Positions 46,111-55,346 are shown, counted from the first letter of the stretch. The stretch: 64,000 nucleotides of DNA from Thiogranum sp. (GCA_024102665.1 JAGFJP010000152.1:22968-86967); one strand, 5' to 3'. Program-made: numbers and translations. Notes: generated by a model from the sequence alone, not told the origin.

Positions 46111-47382
46111 ATGCCACTGGTCAACATGAAAGATATGCTCGAGCACGCCTATGAAAACGGTTATGCCGTAGGCGCGTTTGATCTGGTCAATCTGGACTTT
46201 CTTCAGGGCATTCTGGATGCTGCTGAAGCCTGCCGCGCGCCGGTAATCCTGAGCCTGGCCGAATCGCATTTCGGTCACTTCGATTTCGATCTGTTGATGC
46301 CCGGCGTGGAGACCGCGGCGCAACGCGCTTCTGTACCGGTGGCGATTCAGCTGGACCACGGCGTCGACGCCGCGTCAGCGGTGCGCGCCATCAACCGTGG
46401 CTGCAACGGGGTCATGGTCGACTACTCTCACCTTTCCTGGCAGGAAAACCTCGCGGGTACCCGCGAGGTCGTCAGAACGGCCCGTGCCTGTGGTGTTCCG
46501 GTTGAAGGTGAACTGGGCTACGTGCCGGGTGTTGAAGGCGAGGACGCTGAGCGTCATCCGGGAGAGATTGCCTATACCACTGTCGGCGAGGCGAGGGCGT
46601 TTGTCGAAAAGACGGACGTGGATTTTCTCGCTGTTTCCGTCGGCACCGTGCATGGCCGGATGAAAGGCAAGCCGAAACTCGACTACCAGCGGCTAAAACA
46701 GATCAACGAGGCACTGGGCATACCGCTGGTCATCCATGGCGGAACCGGGCTCTCCGATGACCAGTTCCGGCGACTGATCACCAACGGCGCGGCGAAAATC
46801 AATTACTACACGGCATTGGCTGACGCCGCCGGAAACGCGATACGGAAAAACGTGCAGGCAGCGCGCAATAAAGGCTACACCAGCCTGGTAACAGGCGTGC
46901 GGGATGCGGTCAGTGTCGAGGCCGAGCGTTGCATGCGCCTGTGGGGGGCCTGTGGTCGCGCGGCCGAGGTGCTGGCGCAATGCAGACCCTGGGCGCCGGT
47001 GGAACACTTGATCATTTACAACGTGAACGAGCTGGATGAAAAGGGTGTGGCGGAGATGATGGCAGAGGGGCGTCGGGTACTGTCGGCTATTCCCGGTGTG
47101 CGCGAGGTGCTGGTCGGCACGGCGGTGAAGGATGAGGCTGCGTACCAGTACAGCTGGCTGGTGCGTTTCTGTGCCCCGGCGGTGATCGACAGCTATCGCG
47201 AACATCCCGACCACGTCGCCTTCGCCGACACGCGATTCCGGCCCGTGGCGGGCGAAAGAATCAGCATTGACTATCGGATTGTCGATGCAGAACCGCAAGG
47301 ACCCGAGGAACCGCCGTCCGGTATCGCGGCTTACGGAGTGGAAAGTCGAGGAGCCGCGTCGGGAGTGGGCCGGACGCTTTAG
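46111..47382 (+). CDS. cbbA: Class II fructose-bisphosphate aldolase fused to a Dabb domain
   Basis: 423 residues. Residues 1-~285 are a zinc-dependent class II aldolase: Asp82-His83 (QLDHGVD), His181 (GTVHGRMKG) and His209 (VIHGGTGLS), plus the KINYYTALADA phosphate loop. Residues ~297-391 form a Dabb (stress-responsive A/B barrel) domain: VEHLIIYNVNELDEKGV, GVREVLVGTAV and YREHPDHVAFADTRFRP. The tail is disordered. It makes fructose or sedoheptulose bisphosphate in the Calvin cycle. TGAGG site. The Dabb addition is unusual for CbbA. Confidence 0.88.
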   Translation: MPLVNMKDMLEHAYENGYAVGAFDLVNLDFLQGILDAAEACRAPVILSLAESHFGHFDFDLLMPGVETAAQRASVPVAIQLDHGVDAASAVRAINRGCNGVMVDYSHLSWQENLAGTREVVRTARACGVPVEGELGYVPGVEGEDAERHPGEIAYTTVGEARAFVEKTDVDFLAVSVGTVHGRMKGKPKLDYQRLKQINEALGIPLVIHGGTGLSDDQFRRLITNGAAKINYYTALADAAGNAIRKNVQAARNKGYTSLVTGVRDAVSVEAERCMRLWGACGRAAEVLAQCRPWAPVEHLIIYNVNELDEKGVAEMMAEGRRVLSAIPGVREVLVGTAVKDEAAYQYSWLVRFCAPAVIDSYREHPDHVAFADTRFRPVAGERISIDYRIVDAEPQGPEEPPSGIAAYGVESRGAASGVGRTL

Positions 47383-47454
47383 CGGGTCGGGTGCAGGCAG
47401 GGCGGACGGCTTCATTCAAGGCGATGATGTGTTGCGGGTTGTCCAAAGGTTCAC

Positions 47455-48069
47455 ATGATTAAGTTACGAACCTATGTGTTTATCGACTCGTTGCAGCCGC
47501 AGCTCGCCGCCTACATGGGGACCGTCTCCCAGGGCTTCCTGCCCGTGCCGGGGGATGCCTGCATGTGGCTGGAAGTTGCGCCGGGGATGTCGGTACATCG
47601 TCTTACCGATGTCGCATTGAAAGCTACGCGCGTTCACCTCGGGCAGCAGGTCGTGGAACGCGCCTTCGGGTCCATGGTGTTTCATCACAGGGACCAGAGC
47701 GATGTCATCGAGGCGGGATTGAGCGTGCTGAGAGCGCTGGGCACAACAGAGGAATCGCGCCAGAAATGCCGCATCGCCTGGAGCGAGATCGTACGCGCGG
47801 TGACGCCCGATCATGCTGTGCTGATCAACCGGCAGGATCGCAAGGGTTCGATGATACTGCCGGGTCAGAGCATGTTCTTTCTGGAAACCGAACCGGCGGG
47901 CTATATTGTCTACGCCGCCAACGAGGCGGAAAAGGCGGCCAATATCACGCTCGTCGATGCGCGCGCGGTCGGCGCCTTCGGGAGGCTCACCTTGGCAGGC
48001 AAAGAGGCCGACATCGATGCGGCCGCCCACGCGGCGATAAATGCCGTGCGCAATCTGTCGGGGATTTAA
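47455..48069 (+). CDS. csoS1D: Tandem-BMC shell trimer CsoS1D
   Basis: 204 residues with two BMC-type halves (first [39 protein letters not shown]; second [36 protein letters not shown]). CsoS1D trimers stack and have a large gated pore thought to pass RuBP and other metabolites. It lies outside the core block, after the aldolase, with an AAAGG site. Confidence 0.9.
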   Translation: MIKLRTYVFIDSLQPQLAAYMGTVSQGFLPVPGDACMWLEVAPGMSVHRLTDVALKATRVHLGQQVVERAFGSMVFHHRDQSDVIEAGLSVLRALGTTEESRQKCRIAWSEIVRAVTPDHAVLINRQDRKGSMILPGQSMFFLETEPAGYIVYAANEAEKAANITLVDARAVGAFGRLTLAGKEADIDAAAHAAINAVRNLSGI

Positions 48070-48105
48070 CGGGGATTCGCCGGATATCGAAGGCGCTTCA
48101 GTGTC

Positions 48106-48657
48106 ATGCATCGACAATCGCTTTTACAATCGCTTGAGCGGTACAGAACACCTTACCTGGAAGAGGCGGCCATGGTCGAGCGAACGCGCCGTTTCATTCG
48201 GGAGCACGAGAACTGCTTTGACCGTGAACTCGTGCCCGGCCATGTGACCGGTTCAGCCTGGGTGCTGAATCCCGCGCGCAGCCATGTTCTGATGTTGCAC
48301 CATCGCAAACTCGATCTCTGGCTGCAACCCGGCGGACATGCTGACAGGAATCCCGACATCCTGAGCGTGGTGCTCAAGGAAACAGCCGAAGAGTCCGGAC
48401 TCGATCCGGCGCAGGTGCGCCTGCTGAGCGAAGAGATTTTCGATATGGATGTGCATACTATCCATGCCAGCGCCCACGACCAGCGCCACGAGCATTTTGA
48501 CATCCGTTTTCTGGTCGAGATCGACGATCGCGTTCCCCTGCCCGGTAACCACGAGTCGCATGAAATCGGCTGGATACCTCTGGCGAGGGTATTGCGTTTC
48601 AATCATGCGCGCTCTTTTTACCGGATGGTTCAGAAAACGCGCCGGCTTGCGGTGTAG
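48106..48657 (+). CDS. Nudix hydrolase at the end of the cso locus
   Basis: 183 residues. Nudix box at 76-99, GGHADRNPDILSVVLKETAE then ESGL: the catalytic K-E-x-x-E-E-x-G core is present, while the first Glu of the consensus is Pro83. It hydrolyses a nucleoside-diphosphate-linked or similar substrate; which one is unknown. Nudix genes recur in carboxysome clusters, where removal of inhibitory sugar phosphates has been suggested. Convergent with the diiron gene, 7 bases between stops. Confidence 0.87.
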   Translation: MHRQSLLQSLERYRTPYLEEAAMVERTRRFIREHENCFDRELVPGHVTGSAWVLNPARSHVLMLHHRKLDLWLQPGGHADRNPDILSVVLKETAEESGLDPAQVRLLSEEIFDMDVHTIHASAHDQRHEHFDIRFLVEIDDRVPLPGNHESHEIGWIPLARVLRFNHARSFYRMVQKTRRLAV

Positions 48658-48664
48658 TGCATAT

Positions 48665-49408
48665 TCAAGCCGCTTCTGATCGCCACTGCCCGATCGAATC
48701 AGCCAACGCCCGCAGCAAAGCTCCGCCATCTCCCCGCCAGGCACTGCCATGCATACAGGCAAGGGTAGTCGGACCTTCGGCCGCCAGCCGCTCGAGCATC
48801 TCCGTGGTGTTCGGCGTATGCGAGTAATAGTCCATCGTGCCGCGGAATGCCTCGCTCGGGCCCAGAATGTCAGTCTCGACGAGGGGCGTTTCGCCCGTCC
48901 CGCCCTGGGTGAACAGGTCGCCGCACAGCAGGGTGCGGGTGCTGTCGTCGAACATAAAACCGCACTCCCAGGCGTGGGGCAGGTGCGGTGTGTCGAACCA
49001 GCGCAGCGCGTGGCGTCCGAGAGTCAGCGTTTCCCCGTCAGCCAGCGCGATAGGCGCGCGGTCGGCGACGTCATTGACCGAAACCATCGCCGCCACCCGG
49101 CTGCACACCGGCACGGACGCGGGCGCGGCCGCGAGAAACTCGTTCAGCGCGCCGCATTCGTCGGCCTCGAAATGCGAGAACGCGATATAGCGCAGCTGTG
49201 ACACGGGCAGTACCTGTCCGATGGCCTCCTGCACCAGCGGGAACAGGCGCCGCGGCCCGGTGTGGAACAGCATGGGTTTGTCGTCGACGAGCAGGTACTG
49301 GTTGAAGCTGAACGCGCCTCCCATGGGTAAGGTGATGGGGGTGTTGATGCGGTAGATGCCGTCTGCGATCTCGTGGATGTTGGTGCCGGATTGTGTGTTG
49401 GTTATCAC
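48665..49408 (-). CDS. Stand-alone diiron metallo-beta-lactamase-fold protein (ODP type)
   Basis: 247 residues from a GTG with GGAGG 6 bases upstream. Ligands are His79-x-Glu81-x-Asp83 (HFEADECGALN), His145, Asp164 and His220, the diiron set of flavodiiron proteins rather than the HxHxDH zinc set. No flavodoxin domain follows, so it corresponds to oxygen-binding diiron proteins. It could bind or reduce O2 or NO, or act as a sensor. Divergent from an ECF sigma gene with a 97-base gap. Confidence 0.85.
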   Translation of the reverse strand: MITNTQSGTNIHEIADGIYRINTPITLPMGGAFSFNQYLLVDDKPMLFHTGPRRLFPLVQEAIGQVLPVSQLRYIAFSHFEADECGALNEFLAAAPASVPVCSRVAAMVSVNDVADRAPIALADGETLTLGRHALRWFDTPHLPHAWECGFMFDDSTRTLLCGDLFTQGGTGETPLVETDILGPSEAFRGTMDYYSHTPNTTEMLERLAAEGPTTLACMHGSAWRGDGGALLRALADSIGQWRSEAA

Positions 49409-49505
49409 GGTGACCTCCCGGATTTTGGTGGGTGTGCATGGAGGTGTAACGAAACGCCGGGTCGTTACACTTCCAATACGCAGGAGGTCGGAATATGCTG
49501 CTTCG

Positions 49506-50075
49506 ATGCTCATTCCAGACGCTGACACCGGACCGGACGACGCCACGCTGGCGCTGCGCGTTGGACAGGCGGCGCCCGCCACGGATGCCGGGGCGGAGGC
49601 TGAACTGTGCCGGCGCCTCGCGCCGCGCGTGCGCCTCTATGGCTTGCGTCACCTGGGCAACGAGGCAGCGGCCGCCGATCTCATGCAGCAGGTAATGCTG
49701 CTGATGATCGAGCGCCTGCGCGCTGGTGCCCTGCGCGAGCCGGAACGCCTCGCTTCTTTCGTGTTCGGCATCTGCCGCATGGCGGTGCTCGATCTGCGGC
49801 GCGGACATGCGCGGCGCGAACGGTTGCTGGAAACATACGGCGACGCGCTCGCGCCGCCGGAACCGCCGGCGCCGGAATTCGACCGCGAACGCCTTACCCG
49901 TTGCCTCGAGTGCTTGCCGGAGCGCGAGCGCACCGTGTTGCTGATGACCTTCTATGACGACATGCCGGCCGAAGCGCTGGCAAATGAACTGAATCTCAGC
50001 CAGGCGAACGTGCGCGTGATCCGGCACCGTGGCCTCGAGCGTCTGCGTGCGTGCGTCACCGGAGAAAGCGCATGA
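49506..50075 (+). CDS. ECF-type RNA polymerase sigma factor
   Basis: 189 residues. Region 2 around EAAAADLMQQVMLLMIERL and FVFGICRMAVLDLRRGHARR; region 4 around CLPERERTVLLMTFYDDMPA and ELNLSQANVRVIRHRGLERL. The start is uncertain: the AGGAGG at 49482 is 18 bases from this ATG, and no nearer in-frame ATG exists. Its TGA overlaps the anti-sigma ATG (ATGA). It probably directs this small operon. Confidence 0.88.
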   Translation: MLIPDADTGPDDATLALRVGQAAPATDAGAEAELCRRLAPRVRLYGLRHLGNEAAAADLMQQVMLLMIERLRAGALREPERLASFVFGICRMAVLDLRRGHARRERLLETYGDALAPPEPPAPEFDRERLTRCLECLPERERTVLLMTFYDDMPAEALANELNLSQANVRVIRHRGLERLRACVTGESA

Positions 50076-50647
50076 AGTGCGAATCACCCCTGGATCGGGA
50101 TACGCTGCTCGCCTACCGGCTCGGGGAACTCGATGCCGACAGCGAGGCGCGCGTCGAGGAACACTACCTCGGCTGCGCCGCCTGCAGCCGCCGGCTGGAG
50201 GAACTCGCAGCGCTGGCGGGGGAGGCGCGCGCCGTGACGCGGATGAGCGGGGTGAATTTCGTTGCCAGCGATGCATTCGTTCGCCGGCTGTCGAAAAGCG
50301 GCCTGCAGGTGCGCGAGTATTCCGTGCCGTGGAACGGTTCGGTGAACTGCACGGTCGCGCCCGGGGACGATTTCGTGGTGGCCCGCCTGGAGGCGCCGCT
50401 CGCCGAGGTGCAGCGCGTCGACATGGTCTACCTCGACAGCGACGGCAAACCTGAAATGCGGCAGGAGGATGTTCCCTTCGTTGCGGCAAGCGGCGGTGTA
50501 TTGCTGTCGACGCGCATCGACACTGTGCGGGCCCTGCCGAAGACGACGCTGCGGGTTCGCTTGCTTGCCGTCGACGACGGGGCGGAGCGCACGCTTGGCG
50601 AATACAGGTTCAACCACACGCCGTACAGCGCGCAGAGACCTGAATGA
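50072..50647 (+). CDS. Zinc-binding anti-sigma factor (ZAS type)
   Basis: 191 residues. The N-terminal zinc motif His31-x3-Cys35-x2-Cys38 (EEHYLGCAACSRR) is that of anti-sigma factors that release their sigma on thiol oxidation or zinc loss. No membrane helix is seen, so it is cytoplasmic. The C-terminal ~120 residues form an unassigned beta-rich domain. Overlaps both neighbours by four bases. Confidence 0.85.
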   Translation: MKCESPLDRDTLLAYRLGELDADSEARVEEHYLGCAACSRRLEELAALAGEARAVTRMSGVNFVASDAFVRRLSKSGLQVREYSVPWNGSVNCTVAPGDDFVVARLEAPLAEVQRVDMVYLDSDGKPEMRQEDVPFVAASGGVLLSTRIDTVRALPKTTLRVRLLAVDDGAERTLGEYRFNHTPYSAQRPE

Positions 50648-51060
50648 AACCACGCATCAGCATGATCACCCTTGGCGTCCGCGATCTCGCCGCTTCGGTG
50701 AAATTCTACGAACAAGGTCTGGGGTTCCCCCGCATGGACTCGCCACCGGAAGTCGCGTTCTTCACCCTCAGCGGAACCTGGCTGGGCCTGTACGGTCGCG
50801 ACGCCCTGGCCGAAGACGCCACAGTGCCTTCGCAAGGCAGCGGCTTCGAATCTTTCACGCTGGCGCACAACGTCCACTCGGAAGCGGAGGTCGATGAAGT
50901 GGTGAACCAGGCGGTCAAAGCCGGAGCCACCCTTGTCAAACCGCCGCAAAAAGTATTCTGGGGCGGCTATAGCGGCTACTTCGCCGACCCGGATGGTCAC
51001 CTGTGGGAAGTGGCGTACAATCCGCTGTTCCGGGTTGGACCGAGTGATGATGCAATATGA
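50644..51060 (+). CDS. VOC-family (glyoxalase-like) protein
   Basis: 138 residues with the paired beta-alpha-beta-beta-beta fold: [20 protein letters not shown] at the start and [17 protein letters not shown] at the end, carrying the metal-ligand-type Glu. Substrate unknown; members include glyoxalases, dioxygenases and resistance proteins. Its ATG overlaps the anti-sigma stop and its TGA overlaps yjdM. Confidence 0.9.
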   Translation: MKPRISMITLGVRDLAASVKFYEQGLGFPRMDSPPEVAFFTLSGTWLGLYGRDALAEDATVPSQGSGFESFTLAHNVHSEAEVDEVVNQAVKAGATLVKPPQKVFWGGYSGYFADPDGHLWEVAYNPLFRVGPSDDAI

Positions 51061-51398
51061 GCAGTTTACCTGAATGTCCCAAATGCGGTTCCGCGTACGT
51101 CTACGAAGACGGCAGTCTCTATGTCTGTCCGGAATGCGCCCACGAATGGTCGAAAGAGGCGCTCGCCGAGGCGACTGACGAGAAGCGCGTGGTGCGTGAT
51201 GCCTATGGCAATGTGCTGAATGACGGTGACTCGGTCACGGTGATCAAGGACCTGAAAGTCAAAGGTTCGTCATCGGTGGTCAAGGTCGGAACCAGGGTGA
51301 AAAACATCCGTCTGGTCGAAGGCGATCACGACATAGATTGCAAAATCGACGGCATCGGCGCCATGGGCCTGAAATCGGAATTCGTGAAGAAGGCGTAG
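51057..51398 (+). CDS. yjdM: Zinc-ribbon protein YjdM (PhnA family)
   Basis: 113 residues. N-terminal zinc ribbon C-P-K-C and C-P-E-C ([23 protein letters not shown]), then the PhnA domain ([34 protein letters not shown]). Function is not established; despite the old name it does not hydrolyse phosphonoacetate. ATGA overlap with the VOC gene places it in the sigma-factor operon. Confidence 0.93.
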   Translation: MSSLPECPKCGSAYVYEDGSLYVCPECAHEWSKEALAEATDEKRVVRDAYGNVLNDGDSVTVIKDLKVKGSSSVVKVGTRVKNIRLVEGDHDIDCKIDGIGAMGLKSEFVKKA

Positions 51399-51767
51399 AT
51401 GGACGCCCGCATTCACCACGTCAGCCTGATTACCGGCGACCTCTCGGCCTCAATCGCATTCTATGCCGATCTTCTCGGCGTCAGCGTCGATCCGGGCAGA
51501 CCGGATCTCGGCTATCCCGGTGCCTGGCTGAATGTCGGCGACCAGCAGATTCACTTGCTGGTGTTGCCGAACCCGGACCCGATCGAGGGCCGGCCGGCGC
51601 ATGTCGGACGGGACCGGCATGTTGCATTCAGCGTTGGTTCGATTGCGCAGATCGAGGCGCGATTGGAAGCGGCGGGTACCCCCTTTACCCGCAGCCGCTC
51701 GGGACGGCGCGCCTTATTCTGTCGCGACCCGGACGGTAACGGCGTGGAGCTGATCGAGGCGCCCTGA
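51399..51767 (+). CDS. Second VOC-family protein
   Basis: 122 residues. HHVSLITGDLSASIAFYADL, the His ligand in DRHVAFSV and RDPDGNGVELIEAP at the end complete a typical VOC metal site (His7, His75 and Glu near the C-terminus). It follows yjdM with no gap. Likely the last gene of the operon; it converges on glnD. Confidence 0.9.
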   Translation: MDARIHHVSLITGDLSASIAFYADLLGVSVDPGRPDLGYPGAWLNVGDQQIHLLVLPNPDPIEGRPAHVGRDRHVAFSVGSIAQIEARLEAAGTPFTRSRSGRRALFCRDPDGNGVELIEAP

Positions 51768-51776
51768 GGTTGTTCG

Positions 51777-54470
51777 CTAACCCGCCTGATCCAGCCCTTC
51801 CACCAGCTTGTCGCGCAATCGTGTCTGTTCTTCATCCGTCAGCGGTGTACCACTGCTGTTGGTGACGTAGAACACGTCTTCCGCCTGCGAACCGAAGGTC
51901 GCGACCTTGGCGCTCTCCAGCACCGTGCCGTTGGCGTCGAAAATGCGACCGACGCGGGACAGCAAACCGGGATAGTCTGTCGTGAACAGCTCCACGATGG
52001 TGCAACGGTCGTTGCGGTCGCGCAGGAAATTGACCCGCGTATCGACCTTGAAATGCCGCACCCGGCGTGGCATCGGACGCGATACCGGCAGCGAAGACGT
52101 GTCCGTCGATGCCATTTCCCTGCGCATCAGGGTCAGCAGTTCCTCGACCTGGTAGGGATCGACAATCGGCTCGCCCGAGGCATCCAGCAACACGTAGGTG
52201 TCGATGGCGTAGTTGCGCTTCGAGGTCATGATGCGCGCCTCGGTGATGGTCAGGCCGAGCTGGTCGAGCAGCGCGGTGGTGCGGCTGAACAACCGCGCAT
52301 TGACGGGTGAATAGATGAACAGGCTGCTGCCGCCGCGCTCGGTCTGCGGGCGCAGGTCGACGCGCACGCCTTCGGAGTGACCCGGCTCGAGAATGATCTG
52401 CGCATGCCAGATGATTTCGTCGGCCTTGTGACGCAGGAAATAATAATCCGGGAAGTCGTCCCACAGGCGCTGCAGTTGCTCCGGGTCGATGCCGCGCGCA
52501 ATCAGGCCCTGGCGCGCCGCTTCCTTGATGTCGTTGATCAGCTCGCCGCGCAGCAGGGGGTTTTCCAGGCCGCGGCTCAGGGCGAGCCGGGTGGTGGTGT
52601 AGAGATCCTTGAGCAGCGCGTCCTTCCAGCTGTTCCAGAGATTCGGGTTGGTGCCGCGGATGTCGCCGACCGTCAGCAGGTAAAGATAATCCAGCCGCAC
52701 GATGCTGCCGACCACGCGCGCGAATTCGTTGATCACTTCCGGGTCGGAGGTGTCGCGGCGCTGCGCGACCTGTGACATCAGCAGATGATTCTGCACCAGC
52801 CAGCTGACCAGGTTGCAGTCGTACTCGCTCAAGCCGTGCAGGCCCAGGAATTCCAGCGCATCGGCGGCGCCGAGCTCGGCGTGATCGCCACCGCGGCCTT
52901 TGCCGATGTCGTGAAAAAAACCGGCCAGATACAGCAGCTCGCGCTTGGGAATGGTCTCGGCGATGCGGCTGCACAGCGGAAACTCGTGGGCGTAGCGGGA
53001 GATCGAAAAACGCCGCAGGTTGCGGATCACGAACAGCGTGTGCTCATCCACGGTATAGGCATGGAACAGATCGTGCTGCATCTGCCCGATGATGTTGCCG
53101 AAGGTCGGATAATAGGCGCCCAGAATCCCGTAGCGGTTCATGCGCCGCAATTCGTGTGTCAGGCCGCGCGGCTGGCGGAAGATTTCCATGAACAGGCTGC
53201 GGCAGCGCAGATCGGCGCGAAAGCTGTCATCGATCAGATAACAATGATCGCGCACCAGGCGGATGGTGGACGCGCGCACGCCCTTGAGCTTGCTGTTTTG
53301 CTGCATCAGCAGGAACAGCTCCAGCAGCGCGAATGGATAGCGCTTGAAGATGCGTTCATGGACGACTTCGAGAAAGCCCTTGCGCGCCTGGAAACGGCGA
53401 TTGATCGGAACCACCTCGCCGGGATCGCCGGCGTAGAGAATCATTTCCTTGAAAAGCTGCAACAGCATTTCGTTGAGCCGGCTCAGTTCGCGGATGGCGC
53501 GGTAATAATCGCGCATGAAATGCTCGACACCCAGCTCGTGTTCGCTGTCGCGGTAACCGAACTGTTTTGCCAGGGTGCGCTGGTGATCGAACAGCAGGCG
53601 GTCCTCGCGGCGTTTGGTCAGGTGGTGCAGGCCGAAGCGCACTTTCCACAGAAAGCGCTGGCCCTCCATCAGGGCGTGGTATTCGTTCTCGGTAATCAGG
53701 CCGCGGCTGACCATGTCTTTCACGCGGTCGGTTCCGAAGTGGCGCTTGAAAACCCAGCCGATCACCTGCGCGTCGCGCAACCCGCCGGGGCCTTCCTTGA
53801 CGTTCGGCTCGAGGTTGTACATGGCGTCGTCGTAGCGTTCGTAGCGTTCTTCCTGTTCGCGCAGCTTGGCTTCGAAAAAATCCCTGCTGGGCCAGATGTG
53901 CGCTGGGCCGACGCTGTCGCGCATGGTTTCGAACAGGGGCCTGGAGCCGGTCAGCAGGCGCGCTTCCATGAGACTGGTGGCGACGGTGATGTCGGCGGCC
54001 GCCTGGCTGCTGCATTCCTCGAGGGTGCGCACGCTGTGCCCGACCTCCAGGCCGATGTCCCACAACAGCATCAGGAAGTTCTCCAGCCTGCGACCGGTGT
54101 CGGCGTCTTCCGCGGCGGGCAACAGAATCATCAGGTCGACATCGGAACCGGGCAGCAGTTCGTTGCGTCCGTAACCGCCGACCGCCACCAGGGCGCCGTC
54201 GAGATCACCCATGACCCGGTTCCAGCACTGCGACAACACCTGGTCGACCACCCAGCTGCGCGCATGCACCAGCGATTCGATATCCGCGCCGGCGAGAAAC
54301 TTGGCGCTCAGAATCCGGTTTGCTTCCTTGATGAAGGCGCGGCAGCGGCTGGTCGAAGGCTGGCTGTCAGCGAGCGCGCGTTCCAGTTCCGGCATGTCGA
54401 ACCATTCCGGAAAGGCATCGCCGGGCGGCGCCTGTGATGACGCTGCCGATGGACTGCCCTCGGCTGTCAT
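51777..54470 (-). CDS. glnD: PII uridylyltransferase/uridylyl-removing enzyme
   Basis: 897 residues. Nucleotidyltransferase motif GGYGRNELLPGSDVDLMIL (98-116) with catalytic Asp110 and Asp112; HD domain FFHDIGKGRGGDHAELG; two C-terminal ACT domains. It senses glutamine and modifies PII proteins, controlling nitrogen assimilation. The ATG overlaps the map stop (TGATG). Confidence 0.96.
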   Translation of the reverse strand: MTAEGSPSAASSQAPPGDAFPEWFDMPELERALADSQPSTSRCRAFIKEANRILSAKFLAGADIESLVHARSWVVDQVLSQCWNRVMGDLDGALVAVGGYGRNELLPGSDVDLMILLPAAEDADTGRRLENFLMLLWDIGLEVGHSVRTLEECSSQAAADITVATSLMEARLLTGSRPLFETMRDSVGPAHIWPSRDFFEAKLREQEERYERYDDAMYNLEPNVKEGPGGLRDAQVIGWVFKRHFGTDRVKDMVSRGLITENEYHALMEGQRFLWKVRFGLHHLTKRREDRLLFDHQRTLAKQFGYRDSEHELGVEHFMRDYYRAIRELSRLNEMLLQLFKEMILYAGDPGEVVPINRRFQARKGFLEVVHERIFKRYPFALLELFLLMQQNSKLKGVRASTIRLVRDHCYLIDDSFRADLRCRSLFMEIFRQPRGLTHELRRMNRYGILGAYYPTFGNIIGQMQHDLFHAYTVDEHTLFVIRNLRRFSISRYAHEFPLCSRIAETIPKRELLYLAGFFHDIGKGRGGDHAELGAADALEFLGLHGLSEYDCNLVSWLVQNHLLMSQVAQRRDTSDPEVINEFARVVGSIVRLDYLYLLTVGDIRGTNPNLWNSWKDALLKDLYTTTRLALSRGLENPLLRGELINDIKEAARQGLIARGIDPEQLQRLWDDFPDYYFLRHKADEIIWHAQIILEPGHSEGVRVDLRPQTERGGSSLFIYSPVNARLFSRTTALLDQLGLTITEARIMTSKRNYAIDTYVLLDASGEPIVDPYQVEELLTLMRREMASTDTSSLPVSRPMPRRVRHFKVDTRVNFLRDRNDRCTIVELFTTDYPGLLSRVGRIFDANGTVLESAKVATFGSQAEDVFYVTNSSGTPLTDEEQTRLRDKLVEGLDQAG

Positions 54471-55237
54471 CAGATCTCCTCGCCGGAGCGCAGCGTCAGC
54501 ACCTCGTGGCCGTCGGCCGTGACGAGGATGGTGTGCTCCCATTGCGCCGACAGACTGTGGTCCTTGGTCACCACGGTCCAGCCGTCTTTCAGCACCTTGG
54601 TGTGGCGCTTGCCGACGTTGATCATGGGCTCGATAGTGAAGGTCATTCCCGCTTCCAGCACCATTCCGGTCCCCGGGCGGCCATAGTGCAGCACCTGCGG
54701 GTCTTCGTGGAATTCACGGCCGATGCCGTGCCCGCAGTATTCGCGCACCACCGAATAGTTGTGCGCCTCGGCGTGGCGCTGGATGGCGTGGCCGATGTCG
54801 CCCAGACGCACGCCGGGCCTGACCATGCGAATGCCGAGCGCCATGCACTCGTAGGTGGTCGCGGCCAGGCGTCGCGCAATGACCGAGGGTTCGCCGACAA
54901 AAAAGATCTTGCTGGTGTCGCCATGGAACCCGTCCTTGATCACCGTGACATCGATATTCAGCATGTCGCCGTTTTTCAGAATCCTGTCGCCGGGAATCCC
55001 GTGGCACACCTGGTGATTGAGCGACGTGCAGATGGATTTCGGGAAGCCGCGGTAGTTGAGCGGGGCGGGGATCGCCTGTTGCTCGTTGACGATGAAATCA
55101 TGGCACAGTCTGTCCAGCGCGTCGGTGCTGGCGCCGGCCTTGACATGCGGCTCGATCATTTCCAGCACCTCGGCGGCGAGGCGGCCGGCGACGCGCATTT
55201 TCTCGATTTCTTCCGGTGTTTTGATGGATACGCTCAT
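54470..55237 (-). CDS. map: Type I methionine aminopeptidase
   Basis: 255 residues. Metal ligands in the usual order: DMLNIDVTVIKDGFHGD, GHGIGREFHEDP, TFTIEPM and the final QWEHTILVT. It removes the initiator Met. The divergent rpsB start and the coupling to glnD follow the enterobacterial order glnD-map-rpsB. Confidence 0.96.
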   Translation of the reverse strand: MSVSIKTPEEIEKMRVAGRLAAEVLEMIEPHVKAGASTDALDRLCHDFIVNEQQAIPAPLNYRGFPKSICTSLNHQVCHGIPGDRILKNGDMLNIDVTVIKDGFHGDTSKIFFVGEPSVIARRLAATTYECMALGIRMVRPGVRLGDIGHAIQRHAEAHNYSVVREYCGHGIGREFHEDPQVLHYGRPGTGMVLEAGMTFTIEPMINVGKRHTKVLKDGWTVVTKDHSLSAQWEHTILVTADGHEVLTLRSGEEI

Positions 55238-55317
55238 GACTTCCCGCGCCGGTCTGATCCGGCACGAATCAGTATCTGGCTGATAATTGAGAGGGTCCGG
55301 CTAAGTTGCCGAATTAA

Positions 55318-55346
55318 TTGCTGTTCCGGGTAGTGTATGGTATAAA
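55318..55346 (+). promoter_or_regulatory. Promoter of rpsB-tsf
   Basis: TTGCTG (55318-55323), 17-bp spacer, TATAAA (55341-55346). Predicted start near 55353, leaving an untranslated leader of about 175 bases before the rpsB ATG. The region 55238-55317 before it contains only the short map leader. Confidence 0.75.

Noticed and set aside
49495..49695. Frame starting 7 bases after AGGAGG before the sigma gene
   Set aside because: Translation is Arg/Cys-rich with no homology, and it overlaps the sigma factor in another frame.
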